The position numbers and the translations under genes are program-made. From Flavobacteriales bacterium (GTDB lineage Bacteria; Bacteroidota; Bacteroidia; Flavobacteriales; CAJXXR01): a DNA stretch of 35,155 bases. The notes beneath the pieces are model-generated. The model was not told the DNA's origin and searched no databases. It saw only the letters and a program-made list of their open reading frames with translations. This document shows positions 14,739 to 23,593 of the stretch, piece by piece. Each line of letters begins with the position of its first letter. The first letter of the stretch is position 1. The DNA is taken from assembly GCA_025210805.1 (NCBI GenBank), contig JAOAQX010000009.1, forward strand, positions 1-35,155, in the 5' to 3' direction.

Positions 14739-15614
14739 TCAGATAAGGTAGAAGAAGGTAAATACAAATACCCATACAAGGTCAACAAAGTGCCAGTAAA
14801 GTCCTACTTTTTCGATCATTTCGTAGTGTCCTCTTTTTTCATAAGTGTCTCTAAGAACATTTACAAAGATGATTACGTTAATCAAAACTCCTGTAAATAC
14901 GTGGAAACCATGGAAACCTGTTATAAAGAAGAAGAAATCAGCGAATAATGGATGCCCATATTCGTTGTGATGAAGATTGGCTCCATATATTTTTTCTCCT
15001 GTTTCTACAAGGGCGTTTATTTTTGCTTGATCCACATAAATGACTTGCTCCCCTACTTTCAACACATTGTTTACCAATGCATGATCTGAAGTAAGCGTTG
15101 CACCTGCATCTGCAAATAGTTGGATATTTCTACCCTCAATAATTTGACCTGCTTCAAAAAGGTGTGCTACAGTTCCATCAGCCAAGAGAAATGCTCCAGC
15201 GTCTGTTCCCATAATAAAGTGCATCCATTCCCAAGCTTGAGAACCAAGGAAGATTGCCCCTCCTACAATTGTCAATGCCATCCAAAGAACGACTTGTTTT
15301 TTTCTCATTCTATGACCGTGATGTACAGCCAAAACCATTGTTACTGATGACATAATCAGAATAAATGTCATAAGGGCAACAAATAATAGAGGATGATTCC
15401 CGTGTAAACCAGGGAAATGGGTAAATACATCTTCGGCAACTGGCCAAATATCTCCAAATTTGAATCTGGCAAATCCGTAGGCTACAAGAAATCCTGAAAA
15501 AGTCAATGCATCCGTTAGGATGAAAAACCACATCATCAGTTTTCCATAGCTGGCATTCATGGGTTTGTTACCTCCACCCCATATGTTTGTAGTAGTTGTT
15601 ACTTCTGCTGACAT
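14739..15614 (-). CDS. Cytochrome c oxidase subunit III
   Basis: A 291-residue membrane protein of the haem-copper oxidase subunit III family. Characteristic stretches are MMWFFILTDALTFSGFLVAY in the first helix, FHGFHVFTGVLIN, and the closing GLYWHFVDLVWVFVFTFFYL. About five helices are predicted. A 70-residue polar stretch (about 130-205) between helices three and four enlarges the protein relative to short versions. I chose the ATG at 15614 (MSAEVTTTTN) over an in-frame start 51 bases upstream because the upstream residues are basic and unlike the family. Subunits I and II are not in the window. Confidence 0.92.
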   Translation of the reverse strand: MSAEVTTTTNIWGGGNKPMNASYGKLMMWFFILTDALTFSGFLVAYGFARFKFGDIWPVAEDVFTHFPGLHGNHPLLFVALMTFILIMSSVTMVLAVHHGHRMRKKQVVLWMALTIVGGAIFLGSQAWEWMHFIMGTDAGAFLLADGTVAHLFEAGQIIEGRNIQLFADAGATLTSDHALVNNVLKVGEQVIYVDQAKINALVETGEKIYGANLHHNEYGHPLFADFFFFITGFHGFHVFTGVLINVIIFVNVLRDTYEKRGHYEMIEKVGLYWHFVDLVWVFVFTFFYLI

Positions 15615-15677
15615 AAGTAATCGCTTGGTTATTAGTTTCTTTAGTTTTTGAGCACAATAGCCCATCTGTCAAAGTGC

Positions 15678-15685
15678 CAAATATA
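15678..15685 (-). promoter_or_regulatory. Candidate -7 element for oxidase operon
   Basis: On the minus strand this reads TATATTTG, an exact TAnnTTTG match, 63 bases before the subunit III ATG. A -33 box is not clear. It is the best promoter candidate for the 15614-12206 operon. Confidence 0.45.
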
Positions 15686-15821
15686 AGTGATTCTACCGAA
15701 ATTAACCTTTTTTTGGATTAAAAAATAGAAGCATTATAGGGTTATTTAGATTATTTCTAAATAGCGTTTTCTCTACGATACCCAAATTTGATTCTCTGTT
15801 TTTAGAAATTATACCGATGTA

Positions 15822-16409
15822 TTATTGACAGACACTAAAGTCATAAATTGTTATTGAGTGTCTATCTTTTATTTCTAATAAATCCTCAAATCTTTTTCGT
15901 AGGATATTTCGAAAAGTTGGAACACTTCCTATAACAATCTGATACCTACCGCCTGAGCTTTCACCACTCCCTCCCTCACAGAGCGTTGTTTTAGTTTGGA
16001 AGAGTTCTTGAAACTTGAACAGTTCTTCCTGAGATACTAGATAAAATGTATCGGGATTTCCTGTATTTGCGGTTTCTATAAAGCCTTTTATACCGTCTAT
16101 ACAGTTTAAAGAAAATACTTGATTACTTTTTCTGTCCAATACAAATGTTGAAAGTAAATTTTTACTTGAATCAGCTCTGGATAATTCAACTAATGCTTCT
16201 TCACTTTTTATAGAAAAAATGCGGGTAGTTTCTTCTTTCAAAAATTTAGAATAGAATTTTTTACGTCGCCCTTTAGATACCTCTGTTATATCAATATTCT
16301 TTGTACCTCCAAAAACTAAAACATGTACAGTTTCTAAAATACTACAACTTGAAACACTGATCCCCAACAGGACAAGAAATAAGATCAACCTTAAATTCAT
16401 TTTTTTCAT
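15822..16409 (-). CDS. Hypothetical lipoprotein
   Basis: This 195-residue protein has a signal peptide and a lipobox ending SVSSC (C22). The mature part contains a Gly/Ser-rich turn (EGGSGESSGG near 145-154) and cysteines at about residues 103, 143 and 194. No family was recognised. It has its own promoter-like element just upstream and is separated from the E1 gene by a strong hairpin, so it is probably an independent gene. Its function is unknown. Confidence 0.68.
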   Translation of the reverse strand: MKKMNLRLILFLVLLGISVSSCSILETVHVLVFGGTKNIDITEVSKGRRKKFYSKFLKEETTRIFSIKSEEALVELSRADSSKNLLSTFVLDRKSNQVFSLNCIDGIKGFIETANTGNPDTFYLVSQEELFKFQELFQTKTTLCEGGSGESSGGRYQIVIGSVPTFRNILRKRFEDLLEIKDRHSITIYDFSVCQ

Positions 16410-16434
16410 TTTGGCAGTTATGTTAAATGATCAA

Positions 16435-16442
16435 CAAAGATA
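16435..16442 (-). promoter_or_regulatory. Candidate -7 element for lipoprotein gene
   Basis: On the minus strand this reads TATCTTTG, an exact TAnnTTTG match, 26 bases before the ATG at 16409 and just downstream of the preceding gene's terminator hairpin. Confidence 0.45.
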
Positions 16443-16449
16443 GGGCTTC

Positions 16450-16505
16450 AAAAACTAAAAAAGTCAATAGTTGAATCATGAACTATTGACTATTTTTTAG
16501 TTTTT
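16450..16505 (-). terminator. Long terminator hairpin after E1 gene
   Basis: Two nested arms pair: GTCAATAGTT with AACTATTGAC around an 8-base loop, extended by AAAAACTAAAAAA with TTTTTTAGTTTTT across one bulged base. It lies about 30 bases past the E1 stop and has T-runs on both strands. Confidence 0.75.
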
Positions 16506-16533
16506 AAAGATTGATTAACTACGGAATTTGCAA

Positions 16534-18573
16534 TTAAAATCTCAGAATTTCTTCAATGACTTCCGCTACCTTATCTGCACTAGGTATCATTTCTTGCTCC
16601 AATGTGGAATTAAGTGGAATAGCTGGCATATCCTTAGCTCCTATCACTTTAATTGGGGCATCCAAATGTTGAAATGTCAATTCTTGTATTCTTCCTGCCA
16701 AACTTTGGGCAAAATTATTAGACTTTTGTTCTTCTGTAACGATAACCACCTTATTATGAATTGCTACTCTTTCGAGAATCATTGCTTCATCTAGTGGTTG
16801 AAGCGTTCTTAAATCGAGAATTTCTACTTGACCCTTAAAGTTTTTTGAGGCAGTTTTCGCCCAATAGATTCCCATTCCGTAACTGATGACTAAAACTGAA
16901 TCTTGCTCGGTCGATTCTTGAGCAATTCTAGCTTTTCCTAAAGGAATTACGTAATCTTCATCTGGCTCTATACTGGTTGCTTCTTCGGTTCCTGGTACTT
17001 TAGACCAATACAAACCTTTGTGCTCTAGCATCACCACAGGATTTGGATCATAAAAAGCCGCTTTCATCAAACCTTTAAGATCTGCTCCATTGGATGGATA
17101 TACTACTTTGATTCCTTTGATGGACGTTAGAATAGACTCCACACTCGATGAATGGTAAGGACCTCCACTTCCATAGGCTCCAATAGGAACTCTTATAAGT
17201 GCTTGAGCATTCCATTTTCCATTAGAAAGGTAATAGGAACGGCTCAATTCAGTGAATAACTGATTAAGACCTGGCCAAATATAATCGGCAAATTGAACTT
17301 CCACAATGGGTTTCGCTCCTGCTACGGACATTCCAACTGTAGAACCAATAATAAACGCCTCTTGAATTGGTGTGTTAAAAACACGATCATCTCCAAATTT
17401 TTGGGCTAAAGTAGCGGCTTCTCTAAAAACTCCCCCAAGTCTTCCTCCTACGTCTTGTCCGTAAAGCAATGCCTCTGGGTGTTGTTCTAATATTTCTTGC
17501 ACCGCAAATAAGGCACAATCAACCATTAAGGTTTTTTCTTTTCCAGCTCCTGCTCTTTCTCCTTTTTCTTCGGTTATAGGACTGGGTGCAAAGTCAAAGG
17601 TATATAGGTCTTCTGCACTTGGATCTTCTGCTTCTTGAGCTTGTCCAAAATCTGTTTCAACCAGTGTGCTGCTTTCTTTTTCAATATTCTGAAGCTCATC
17701 TTCAGAAATACCATTTTCTAAGAGGAAAGTTCTAAGTTTTGGTAGTGGATCACGTAGCTTATGCTCTTCCAAATCATCTCTATACCATTCTCTTCTTACT
17801 CCAGAGGTATGATGACCAAGCAAAGGAACTTTGGCATGAACCATAAAAGGTCTTCGCTCTGTTCTTATTGTATTAAGTACTTCTTCTAAAGTTTCAAAAG
17901 ATTCTTGAAAATTAGCTCCATCAATACTCCTTACTTCAATATTCTTGAATCCTTGGGCGTAAAAAGCGGCATCGTTCGATCTTATTTCATCTGCACTTGC
18001 TGAGATATCCCATTCGTTATCTTGAACCAAAAACAACATAGGAAAATTCTTTAAAGATGCCATGTGAAGTGCTTCTGCAATTTCCCCTTCAGTCATGGCT
18101 GCATCACCTATAGAACAAACCACAACAGGTCTTTCTGCTCTATTCTTATCCAAAATACCTTGTTCTTCCAAGTATTGAATTCCCATAGCCACACCTGCCG
18201 TAGGAATCGCTTGCATTCCAGTTGCCGAAGATTGATGTGGAATTTTAGGTAAATCTGCCCTATTCAAACTTGGATGACAATAATAAGTTCTTCCTCCAGA
18301 AAACGGATCTTCCTTTTTTGCAAACAATTGAAGCATAATTTCATAAGGACGCATCCCAATTCCCAACAAGATTGAATCATCTCGGTAATACGGTGAAACA
18401 TAATCTTGCTCTTTGAGTTGCATTCCCAAAGCCAGTTGAATAGCTTCATGTCCTCTCGAGGTTGCATGAACATATTTACTAGTTAGTTTTGCATTTTCTT
18501 CATATATATCAGACATGGCTCTTGCCGTAGTCATCAAACGGTAAGCATCTAAGGCTTTTTCTATAATTGTCAT
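16534..18573 (-). CDS. Fused alpha/beta 2-oxoacid dehydrogenase E1
   Basis: This 679-residue protein joins an E1-alpha part (about 1-320) to an E1-beta part (about 345-679) through an acidic linker. The alpha part has SRGHEAIQ, the YYRDDS region and a thiamine-diphosphate segment starting GDAAMTEGE at 156 and ending DNEWDIS near 185-191. The beta part has the transketolase pyrimidine and C-terminal domains, with YGQDVGGRLGGVF and EVQFADYIWPGLNQL. Such fusions in Bacteroidota are annotated as branched-chain or pyruvate-type E1. The enzyme decarboxylates a 2-oxo acid and passes the acyl group to E2 lipoyl domains; E2 and E3 are not nearby. The substrate cannot be read from the sequence. The TPP motif has GDA instead of GDG. 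Confidence 0.92.
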   Translation of the reverse strand: MTIIEKALDAYRLMTTARAMSDIYEENAKLTSKYVHATSRGHEAIQLALGMQLKEQDYVSPYYRDDSILLGIGMRPYEIMLQLFAKKEDPFSGGRTYYCHPSLNRADLPKIPHQSSATGMQAIPTAGVAMGIQYLEEQGILDKNRAERPVVVCSIGDAAMTEGEIAEALHMASLKNFPMLFLVQDNEWDISASADEIRSNDAAFYAQGFKNIEVRSIDGANFQESFETLEEVLNTIRTERRPFMVHAKVPLLGHHTSGVRREWYRDDLEEHKLRDPLPKLRTFLLENGISEDELQNIEKESSTLVETDFGQAQEAEDPSAEDLYTFDFAPSPITEEKGERAGAGKEKTLMVDCALFAVQEILEQHPEALLYGQDVGGRLGGVFREAATLAQKFGDDRVFNTPIQEAFIIGSTVGMSVAGAKPIVEVQFADYIWPGLNQLFTELSRSYYLSNGKWNAQALIRVPIGAYGSGGPYHSSSVESILTSIKGIKVVYPSNGADLKGLMKAAFYDPNPVVMLEHKGLYWSKVPGTEEATSIEPDEDYVIPLGKARIAQESTEQDSVLVISYGMGIYWAKTASKNFKGQVEILDLRTLQPLDEAMILERVAIHNKVVIVTEEQKSNNFAQSLAGRIQELTFQHLDAPIKVIGAKDMPAIPLNSTLEQEMIPSADKVAEVIEEILRF

Positions 18574-18601
18574 ACCCTAAAATCTATTGTTTTTGGTAGA
18601 A

Positions 18602-18609
18602 CAAATGTA
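18602..18609 (-). promoter_or_regulatory. Candidate -7 element for E1 gene
   Basis: On the minus strand this reads TACATTTG, an exact TAnnTTTG match, 28 bases before the E1 ATG at 18573. No clear -33 TTTG was seen. Confidence 0.45.
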
Positions 18610-19062
18610 GCAATACTGCATGGATATCTAAAATATTCCCTATTAATTCACAAAATATTCGAGATTCTTGAAAAATAAAAAAGATTCCCAATGTTAAATA
18701 GCCTATTACAAGAAGCTTTTAATCATTAATATATAACAAGAATTAAGGGAGAAATATAGAATTTTTTAATACATTATCTTTTGTTGTTTTAAAAACACCT
18801 TCAAATAAAATACTGAAACCCAGATTCATTAAAAACAGTAAAATTATTGCGTTCCACTAAACAGAACTCATCACTGAATAGAACCAAGCAATGATACTTG
18901 ATAATGGACTCATTATAAACAAATCCGCATCAAGTTCACTAAACAATTTTCCTAAAAACACATAAATAATTACATTTTATTTATTCCTTCTTCATGATTC
19001 ATATTTAACAAACATTTTTTATATGAATTTGGAATTAAGAAAACCAGTACATCTCTAGTAAT

Positions 19063-19087
19063 AAAAGCCATTATAATAATGGCTTTT
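19063..19087. terminator. Hairpin terminator after small cysteine protein
   Basis: AAAAGCCATTA (19063-19073) pairs perfectly with TAATGGCTTTT (19077-19087) around a 3-base loop. It lies just past the stop of the minus-strand gene ending at 19096, with T-rich sequence beyond the stem on both strands. Confidence 0.7.
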
Positions 19088-19095
19088 TCGCTTTT

Positions 19096-19353
19096 TTATT
19101 TAGTACAACTGGGGCATGATTTTTTACCATTTTTATCAGATAACTTTATTCCTTCAAGGTTTTTCTCAGCATAAGCCGTTATCCATCCTCTTTTTATCGA
19201 TAAATTATTTAGGTCAATTTTTTCTTGATCCATGGCTTTGATAAACGTTCCTCCATATTCTTGCCTTCCCCAACAATTTGGACAATATCCTTCGGGGGTA
19301 CTCTCTTTTGATTCTCCAGAAAAAAACGACTGAATCCATTCTAATAGTTTCAT
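19096..19353 (-). CDS. Small four-cysteine (zinc-ribbon-like) protein
   Basis: An 85-residue protein with two CxxC pairs: YCPNCWGRQEYGG near residues 22-34 and KKSCPSCTK at the C-terminus. They are spaced so that the four cysteines could bind one zinc ion. Proteins beginning CPNCWGRQE are common in Flavobacteriia but have no assigned role. It is apparently a single-gene unit with its own terminator. The zinc binding is inferred from the cysteine pattern. Confidence 0.75.
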   Translation of the reverse strand: MKLLEWIQSFFSGESKESTPEGYCPNCWGRQEYGGTFIKAMDQEKIDLNNLSIKRGWITAYAEKNLEGIKLSDKNGKKSCPSCTK

Positions 19354-19456
19354 AATAATGCTTTTTTATATTTTTATAGACCATTGGTAGTGGATTTCTT
19401 TCAATCCTTACAACCTAAATTATTTATTCTATTTTTCCGTATTATAAATAAATACA

Positions 19457-19464
19457 TATATTTG
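19457..19464 (+). promoter_or_regulatory. Candidate -7 element for gpx-marR unit
   Basis: TATATTTG matches TAnnTTTG exactly, 32 bases before the gpx ATG. A 12-bp palindrome follows one base later and would overlie the transcription start. Confidence 0.5.
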
Positions 19465-19465
19465 C

Positions 19466-19477
19466 ATCGTACACGAT
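19466..19477. promoter_or_regulatory. Palindrome at gpx start site, possible operator
   Basis: ATCGT-AC-ACGAT is an inverted repeat with 5-bp arms. It falls directly after the -7 element, where a dimeric repressor would block transcription. The second gene of the unit encodes an OhrR-like MarR regulator, so autoregulation through this site is a reasonable but untested inference. Confidence 0.35.
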
Positions 19478-19496
19478 TTAATCTAAAACGACTTTT

Positions 19497-19976
19497 ATGA
19501 AAGCAACATTTTATGATTTTGAAGCAAAACTTCTTACGGGAAAAACTGTTTCCATGGAACAATACAAAGGGAAAACTATTTTGGTAGTTAATACAGCAAG
19601 TAAATGCGGACTGACCCCTCAATACGAAGGACTTGAAGCACTATACCAAAAATACAAAGATCAAAACTTTGTGATACTTGGATTTCCCTGTAATCAATTT
19701 GGATCTCAAGAACCTGGAAACTCAGAAGATATTCAAGAATTTTGCTCTATCAACTATGGTGTCAGCTTTCCTATTTTTGAGAAAATAGATGTAAATGGCG
19801 ATCAGGCTCATCCTATCTTCAAATATCTTAAGAAAGAATTGAAAGGTTTTTTGGTCAATAAAATTAAATGGAATTTCACCAAGTTTGTAATAGACAAAAA
19901 TGGGGTTCCTGTTAAAAGATTTGCATCCATTACAAAACCCGAAAATATAGAAGAAACCCTCCAAAAAATTTTATAA
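19497..19976 (+). CDS. Glutathione peroxidase family (Cys-type)
   Basis: This 159-residue thioredoxin-fold peroxidase reduces hydrogen peroxide and organic hydroperoxides. The catalytic set is visible: C37 in SKCGLT, Q67 in PCNQFG and W125 in KWNFTKF. C83 in EFCSINYG lies where thioredoxin-dependent family members keep their resolving cysteine, so thioredoxin rather than glutathione is the likely reductant. It is cytosolic, as no signal peptide is present. Its TAA stop shares a base with the ATG of the MarR gene (TAATG), indicating coupled translation. Confidence 0.94.
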   Translation: MKATFYDFEAKLLTGKTVSMEQYKGKTILVVNTASKCGLTPQYEGLEALYQKYKDQNFVILGFPCNQFGSQEPGNSEDIQEFCSINYGVSFPIFEKIDVNGDQAHPIFKYLKKELKGFLVNKIKWNFTKFVIDKNGVPVKRFASITKPENIEETLQKIL

Positions 19977-20434
19977 TGAGTAAAGAAACGGATTTCACTC
20001 AACTCTTACTGGAAAATCAAATCTGTTTTCCTCTGTATGCTGCGTCTAGGATGATGACAAAAATCTACACCCCTTTTTTGAAGAAATTAGACCTTACTTA
20101 TCCTCAATATTTAGTGATGATGGTTTTGTGGGAGCATCAACACAAATCAGTTAATGAGATTGGTTCCTTACTTTTCTTAGAATCAAACACCTTAACGCCC
20201 CTTTTGAAAAGAATGGAGGAGAAAAAATTATTAAAAAGGACCCGTTCTCCCAAAGATGAGAGAAAAGTATTGATTTCCATCAGTTCAAAAGGGCAAGAAC
20301 TACAAAAAGAGGCAAGTGAAATCCCTTTCAAAATGTTCGAAACCATTAGGGGAACAGACCATAACTACGAAGAAATTGAAGATTTTAGATCAAGCCTTCA
20401 ACAACTTGCTAAAAACTTGCATCAACAGCTTTAA
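19976..20434 (+). CDS. MarR family regulator, OhrR-like
   Basis: A 152-residue winged-helix dimeric regulator. The N-terminal ENQICFPLYAASR places a cysteine (C17) at the position of the peroxide-sensing cysteine of OhrR. The helix-turn-helix and wing follow (VNEIGSLLFLESNTLTPLLKRME, then SPKDERKVLISI). OhrR represses organic-hydroperoxide defence genes until its cysteine is oxidised. Co-translation with a peroxidase supports that role here; the likely target is its own operon. Confidence 0.9.
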   Translation: MSKETDFTQLLLENQICFPLYAASRMMTKIYTPFLKKLDLTYPQYLVMMVLWEHQHKSVNEIGSLLFLESNTLTPLLKRMEEKKLLKRTRSPKDERKVLISISSKGQELQKEASEIPFKMFETIRGTDHNYEEIEDFRSSLQQLAKNLHQQL

Positions 20435-20694
20435 CTTGATTGAAATCAAATATAAAACACTTTCGATAGCTTTTTTCTGAAATAGAAAACTAGGTTGCCA
20501 CTACTCGATCTCTAAACAAAGAAAAATTGATGAAAAATTTTAATGTTAAAAAAAATCAACCTCAGTTTAACTTTAAAAAATAATAACGTTCTTTGTACAC
20601 AGTAAGCACAGAAAAATTATTTACCGAATAAATTCTCCTAAGAAGGAACATAAAAAAACTAGAAAACGTTTTTATCACTTGTTTTTGAGTTTAC

Positions 20695-23538
20695 TTGGTA
20701 TTATTAACAACTCTAACTTTGAGCATTCGAAAAGCACTATTTAGTTTAATAACAATTTTTTCATTGATCCCAATTTTGATTGTAAATGGGCAATCAAAAA
20801 TGACTCTGTTTGAAATAAACGAAGATTGTATAAAAGGATTTAGTCTAAGAGATAGTGTAGCTATCGTTGTTGAAGAACATAAAAAATGGAATATTCATGA
20901 GATAACGACTTCTCCCGAAGTTGAGTTTAAAAAACATCAGCCAGGAGATTTCTCGCATATAAATAAATCAGGAACGGTATGGACCAGGTTTCAAATTAAA
21001 AATAACACAAAAGAAACTAAGAATTACTATTTCTCCATGTTTACCTTTATCGACTCAGCATGGATATATACTTTCGAAGGGAATAGACTCATAAATACGC
21101 AAATCTCTGGAGCTTCTATCCAGACACAACAAAAAGCTTTCCCTTCCTCTTTCAATAACATTCCATTTAGTATTGATCCAGATAAAACCAAAACGTTTTA
21201 TCTTAAAATGAAATATCTGACTAATTTCAAATTAGCAGAGTCCAATGGTTTGCTCACCATTCTTTCAGCTCGACCAATTCTCCCCTTAGTGCAATCAAAC
21301 TTTAAGGAGTTTCGGAGATATTTCTTCTACTCAGGTGCATTCATTCTGTTTAGCCTTTTGAGTTTATTTATGTTTTATATTTTCAGAGAAAAAATATTCC
21401 TTTGGTTTTCTCTTTTAGTTTTTTCATTTGCCTGTTATTTCCTAAGCATAACGCATTTTATAGAAACTGTATTAAATGTAAGAGGAGCAGCAGATTCTAA
21501 CTTGTATATTCATCTAAGCCTTTCTGGAGTTGTTATCTCACTCACTCAATTTTTTAGTGCATATATTGACCTAAGAAAATTCTACCCAAAATATTTCGCT
21601 TTTTATCATCTATATGCAATATTTACAGCACTCTTTCCTCATTTCTTTGGGTACTTTGGAGATCTTGATGTTTTCACGATTGGATATTATTCCAATTATG
21701 TGATTTTCTCTTGGATTATTATAACAATACTCCCAGTAATCACTTTAACGAAGAAAGGCAATAAAGCATCTAAATCCTTATTAGTTGCAACAGGTATTTT
21801 AGTAATTAGTGGGCTCCTATACATTCTTGAAGTCACGAATGTAATCCCCAGCAATCCTATTACAGAATCGAGCTTTCAGATCAGTACGGTATTATTCTCG
21901 GGTATTCTTTTTTATCATATTCTTCAAAAAATCAATAATATTAGAAATGAAAAAAAGCATCTTGAAGAACTTGATAAATTGAAATCTAGATTTTTCACTA
22001 ATATATCTCACGAATTCAGAACTCCACTCACTCTTGTTCTTGGTCCACTGAAGGATATAATTAACTCCGAAGAAAAAAAACAATATTCTGGAAAACTAAA
22101 AATGGCATATAAAAATGCCGAAAGACTCTTACATCTCATCAACAAAATTCTGGATTTATCCAAATTAGAAACAGGTAAAATGGAGCTGCAAATTAGCACT
22201 CATAATTTTGTTTCTCTTTTGAAGGGAATTGCACTTTCCTTTGATTCTTGGGCTCAAAAGAAAAACATCAAATTAAACTTTATCTCCAAATCAGATGAAA
22301 TTCTTATGTATTTTGATTCTGAGAAAATAGAAATCATCTTTTTTAATTTATTATCCAATGCTTTAAAATTCACTCAAGAAAACGGCGAGATTTCAGTTTT
22401 AGTTTCTGAAAAAGAAAAACATATTGAAATTTTAGTAAGAGACAATGGAGTTGGTATTGAACCTGATAGACTGGAGAATATTTTTAATCGATTTTTTCAT
22501 ATCGACCATCAAGAGACCAAGGAATATCAAGGCACAGGTATTGGTTTAGCATTGGTTAAAGAACTCGTTCATATTCACTATGGAGAAATCCAAGTAGAAA
22601 GTGAACTCAATAAAGGTACCTCATTTACCATTATTCTAAGAAAGGGAAAAGAGCATTTTGCAAACATCCCTATGGATGATCATCAGTCCAATCAACAATT
22701 ATCTACTCTAAAAAAAGATACAATAGAGGAAAAATATGAGGCAAAAATTCCATCTTCCTTAATCCAAAAGGGAAATAAGAACAAGACCTTGGTTCTTATT
22801 GTTGAAGATCATTTGGAAGTAAGAGCGTATATTAAAGAACACCTTGAGGAGCAATATCAAATTGTGGAAGCACAGAATGGTTTGCAAGGGCAAGAAATAG
22901 CTTTCAAATTAATGCCAGATATTATTATTAGTGATATCATGATGCCAAAACTAGATGGGTACGGCATGAGTAAAGCTCTAAAAAATGATGAAAGAACGAG
23001 TCATATTCCTATTATTTTACTCACGGCAAAATCTACGCAGGAAGAAAAAATTAAAGGTCTTAAAATCGGTGTTGATGATTACCTTGTGAAACCTTTTGAT
23101 ACCAAAGAATTAAAAATAAGAGTTGCAAATATTATTGAGTCTAGGGAACAATTGCGGAAAAACTATTCAAATACATCTCAATCGGCTCTCAAACGTGTAG
23201 GAACCAATCCTATTGATGATATCTTTTTGGAAAAAGTGATAAATATTATCGAAAAAAAGCTCTCAAGCTCCGAGCTAAATGTTGAGTATTTAGCTTCAGA
23301 AATAGGAATGAGCAAGGTACATCTAAACAGAAAACTCAATGCTTTAAGCAATTTATCTGCCAATAGATTCATCAGAAACTATCGCTTAGAAAAAGCCCAT
23401 GAATTGATTCATCAAAAAGTAGGTAATGTTTCTCAAATTGCGATGGATACTGGTTTTGGAAGTACTGCTTACTTTGTAAAATGCTTTAAAGAAAAATATA
23501 ACATTACTCCTGGGGCTTTATTGTCTCAAGAATATTAA
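20695..23538 (+). CDS. Hybrid two-component regulator, 7TMR-DISM type
   Basis: A 947-residue single-protein signalling system. After a signal segment (about 11-32) comes a 7TMR-DISMED2 periplasmic sensor (about 45-190) and a seven-helix 7TMR-DISM membrane domain (about 205-410). A HisKA domain follows with the phosphorylated H439 (ISHEFRTPL), and an ATPase domain with DNGVGIEP and GTGIGLALVK. Then come a receiver with phospho-acceptor D747 (ISDIMMPK) and an AraC-type DNA-binding domain (about 845-945). It lacks the beta-propeller/Y_Y_Y sensor of polysaccharide-utilisation hybrids. An in-frame TGA at 20686 limits the N-terminus, so a TTG at 20695 is the only start that keeps the signal segment; the first ATG would remove it. 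The ligand is unknown. Confidence 0.92.
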   Translation: MVLLTTLTLSIRKALFSLITIFSLIPILIVNGQSKMTLFEINEDCIKGFSLRDSVAIVVEEHKKWNIHEITTSPEVEFKKHQPGDFSHINKSGTVWTRFQIKNNTKETKNYYFSMFTFIDSAWIYTFEGNRLINTQISGASIQTQQKAFPSSFNNIPFSIDPDKTKTFYLKMKYLTNFKLAESNGLLTILSARPILPLVQSNFKEFRRYFFYSGAFILFSLLSLFMFYIFREKIFLWFSLLVFSFACYFLSITHFIETVLNVRGAADSNLYIHLSLSGVVISLTQFFSAYIDLRKFYPKYFAFYHLYAIFTALFPHFFGYFGDLDVFTIGYYSNYVIFSWIIITILPVITLTKKGNKASKSLLVATGILVISGLLYILEVTNVIPSNPITESSFQISTVLFSGILFYHILQKINNIRNEKKHLEELDKLKSRFFTNISHEFRTPLTLVLGPLKDIINSEEKKQYSGKLKMAYKNAERLLHLINKILDLSKLETGKMELQISTHNFVSLLKGIALSFDSWAQKKNIKLNFISKSDEILMYFDSEKIEIIFFNLLSNALKFTQENGEISVLVSEKEKHIEILVRDNGVGIEPDRLENIFNRFFHIDHQETKEYQGTGIGLALVKELVHIHYGEIQVESELNKGTSFTIILRKGKEHFANIPMDDHQSNQQLSTLKKDTIEEKYEAKIPSSLIQKGNKNKTLVLIVEDHLEVRAYIKEHLEEQYQIVEAQNGLQGQEIAFKLMPDIIISDIMMPKLDGYGMSKALKNDERTSHIPIILLTAKSTQEEKIKGLKIGVDDYLVKPFDTKELKIRVANIIESREQLRKNYSNTSQSALKRVGTNPIDDIFLEKVINIIEKKLSSSELNVEYLASEIGMSKVHLNRKLNALSNLSANRFIRNYRLEKAHELIHQKVGNVSQIAMDTGFGSTAYFVKCFKEKYNITPGALLSQEY

Positions 23539-23542
23539 ACAA

Positions 23543-23574
23543 AAAAAGAGTGAATTTTAAGGTTCACTCTTTTT
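23543..23574. terminator. Bidirectional terminator
   Basis: AAAAAGAGTGAA (23543-23554) pairs with TTCACTCTTTTT (23563-23574) around an 8-base loop. It lies between the convergent regulator gene and T9SS cargo gene and has T-tracts suited to both strands. Confidence 0.8.
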
Positions 23575-23593
23575 CTTTGTGTTGCTAAATCTA

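Larger units (their letters stand above)
18574..19095. other. Gene-free stretch of about 520 bases
   Basis: The left end holds a candidate E1 promoter (18602-18609) and the right end a terminator hairpin (19063-19087). The middle, about 18640-19060, is AT-rich with no open frame having recognisable protein character, no tRNA-like fold and no clear repeat on either strand. Confidence 0.6.
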
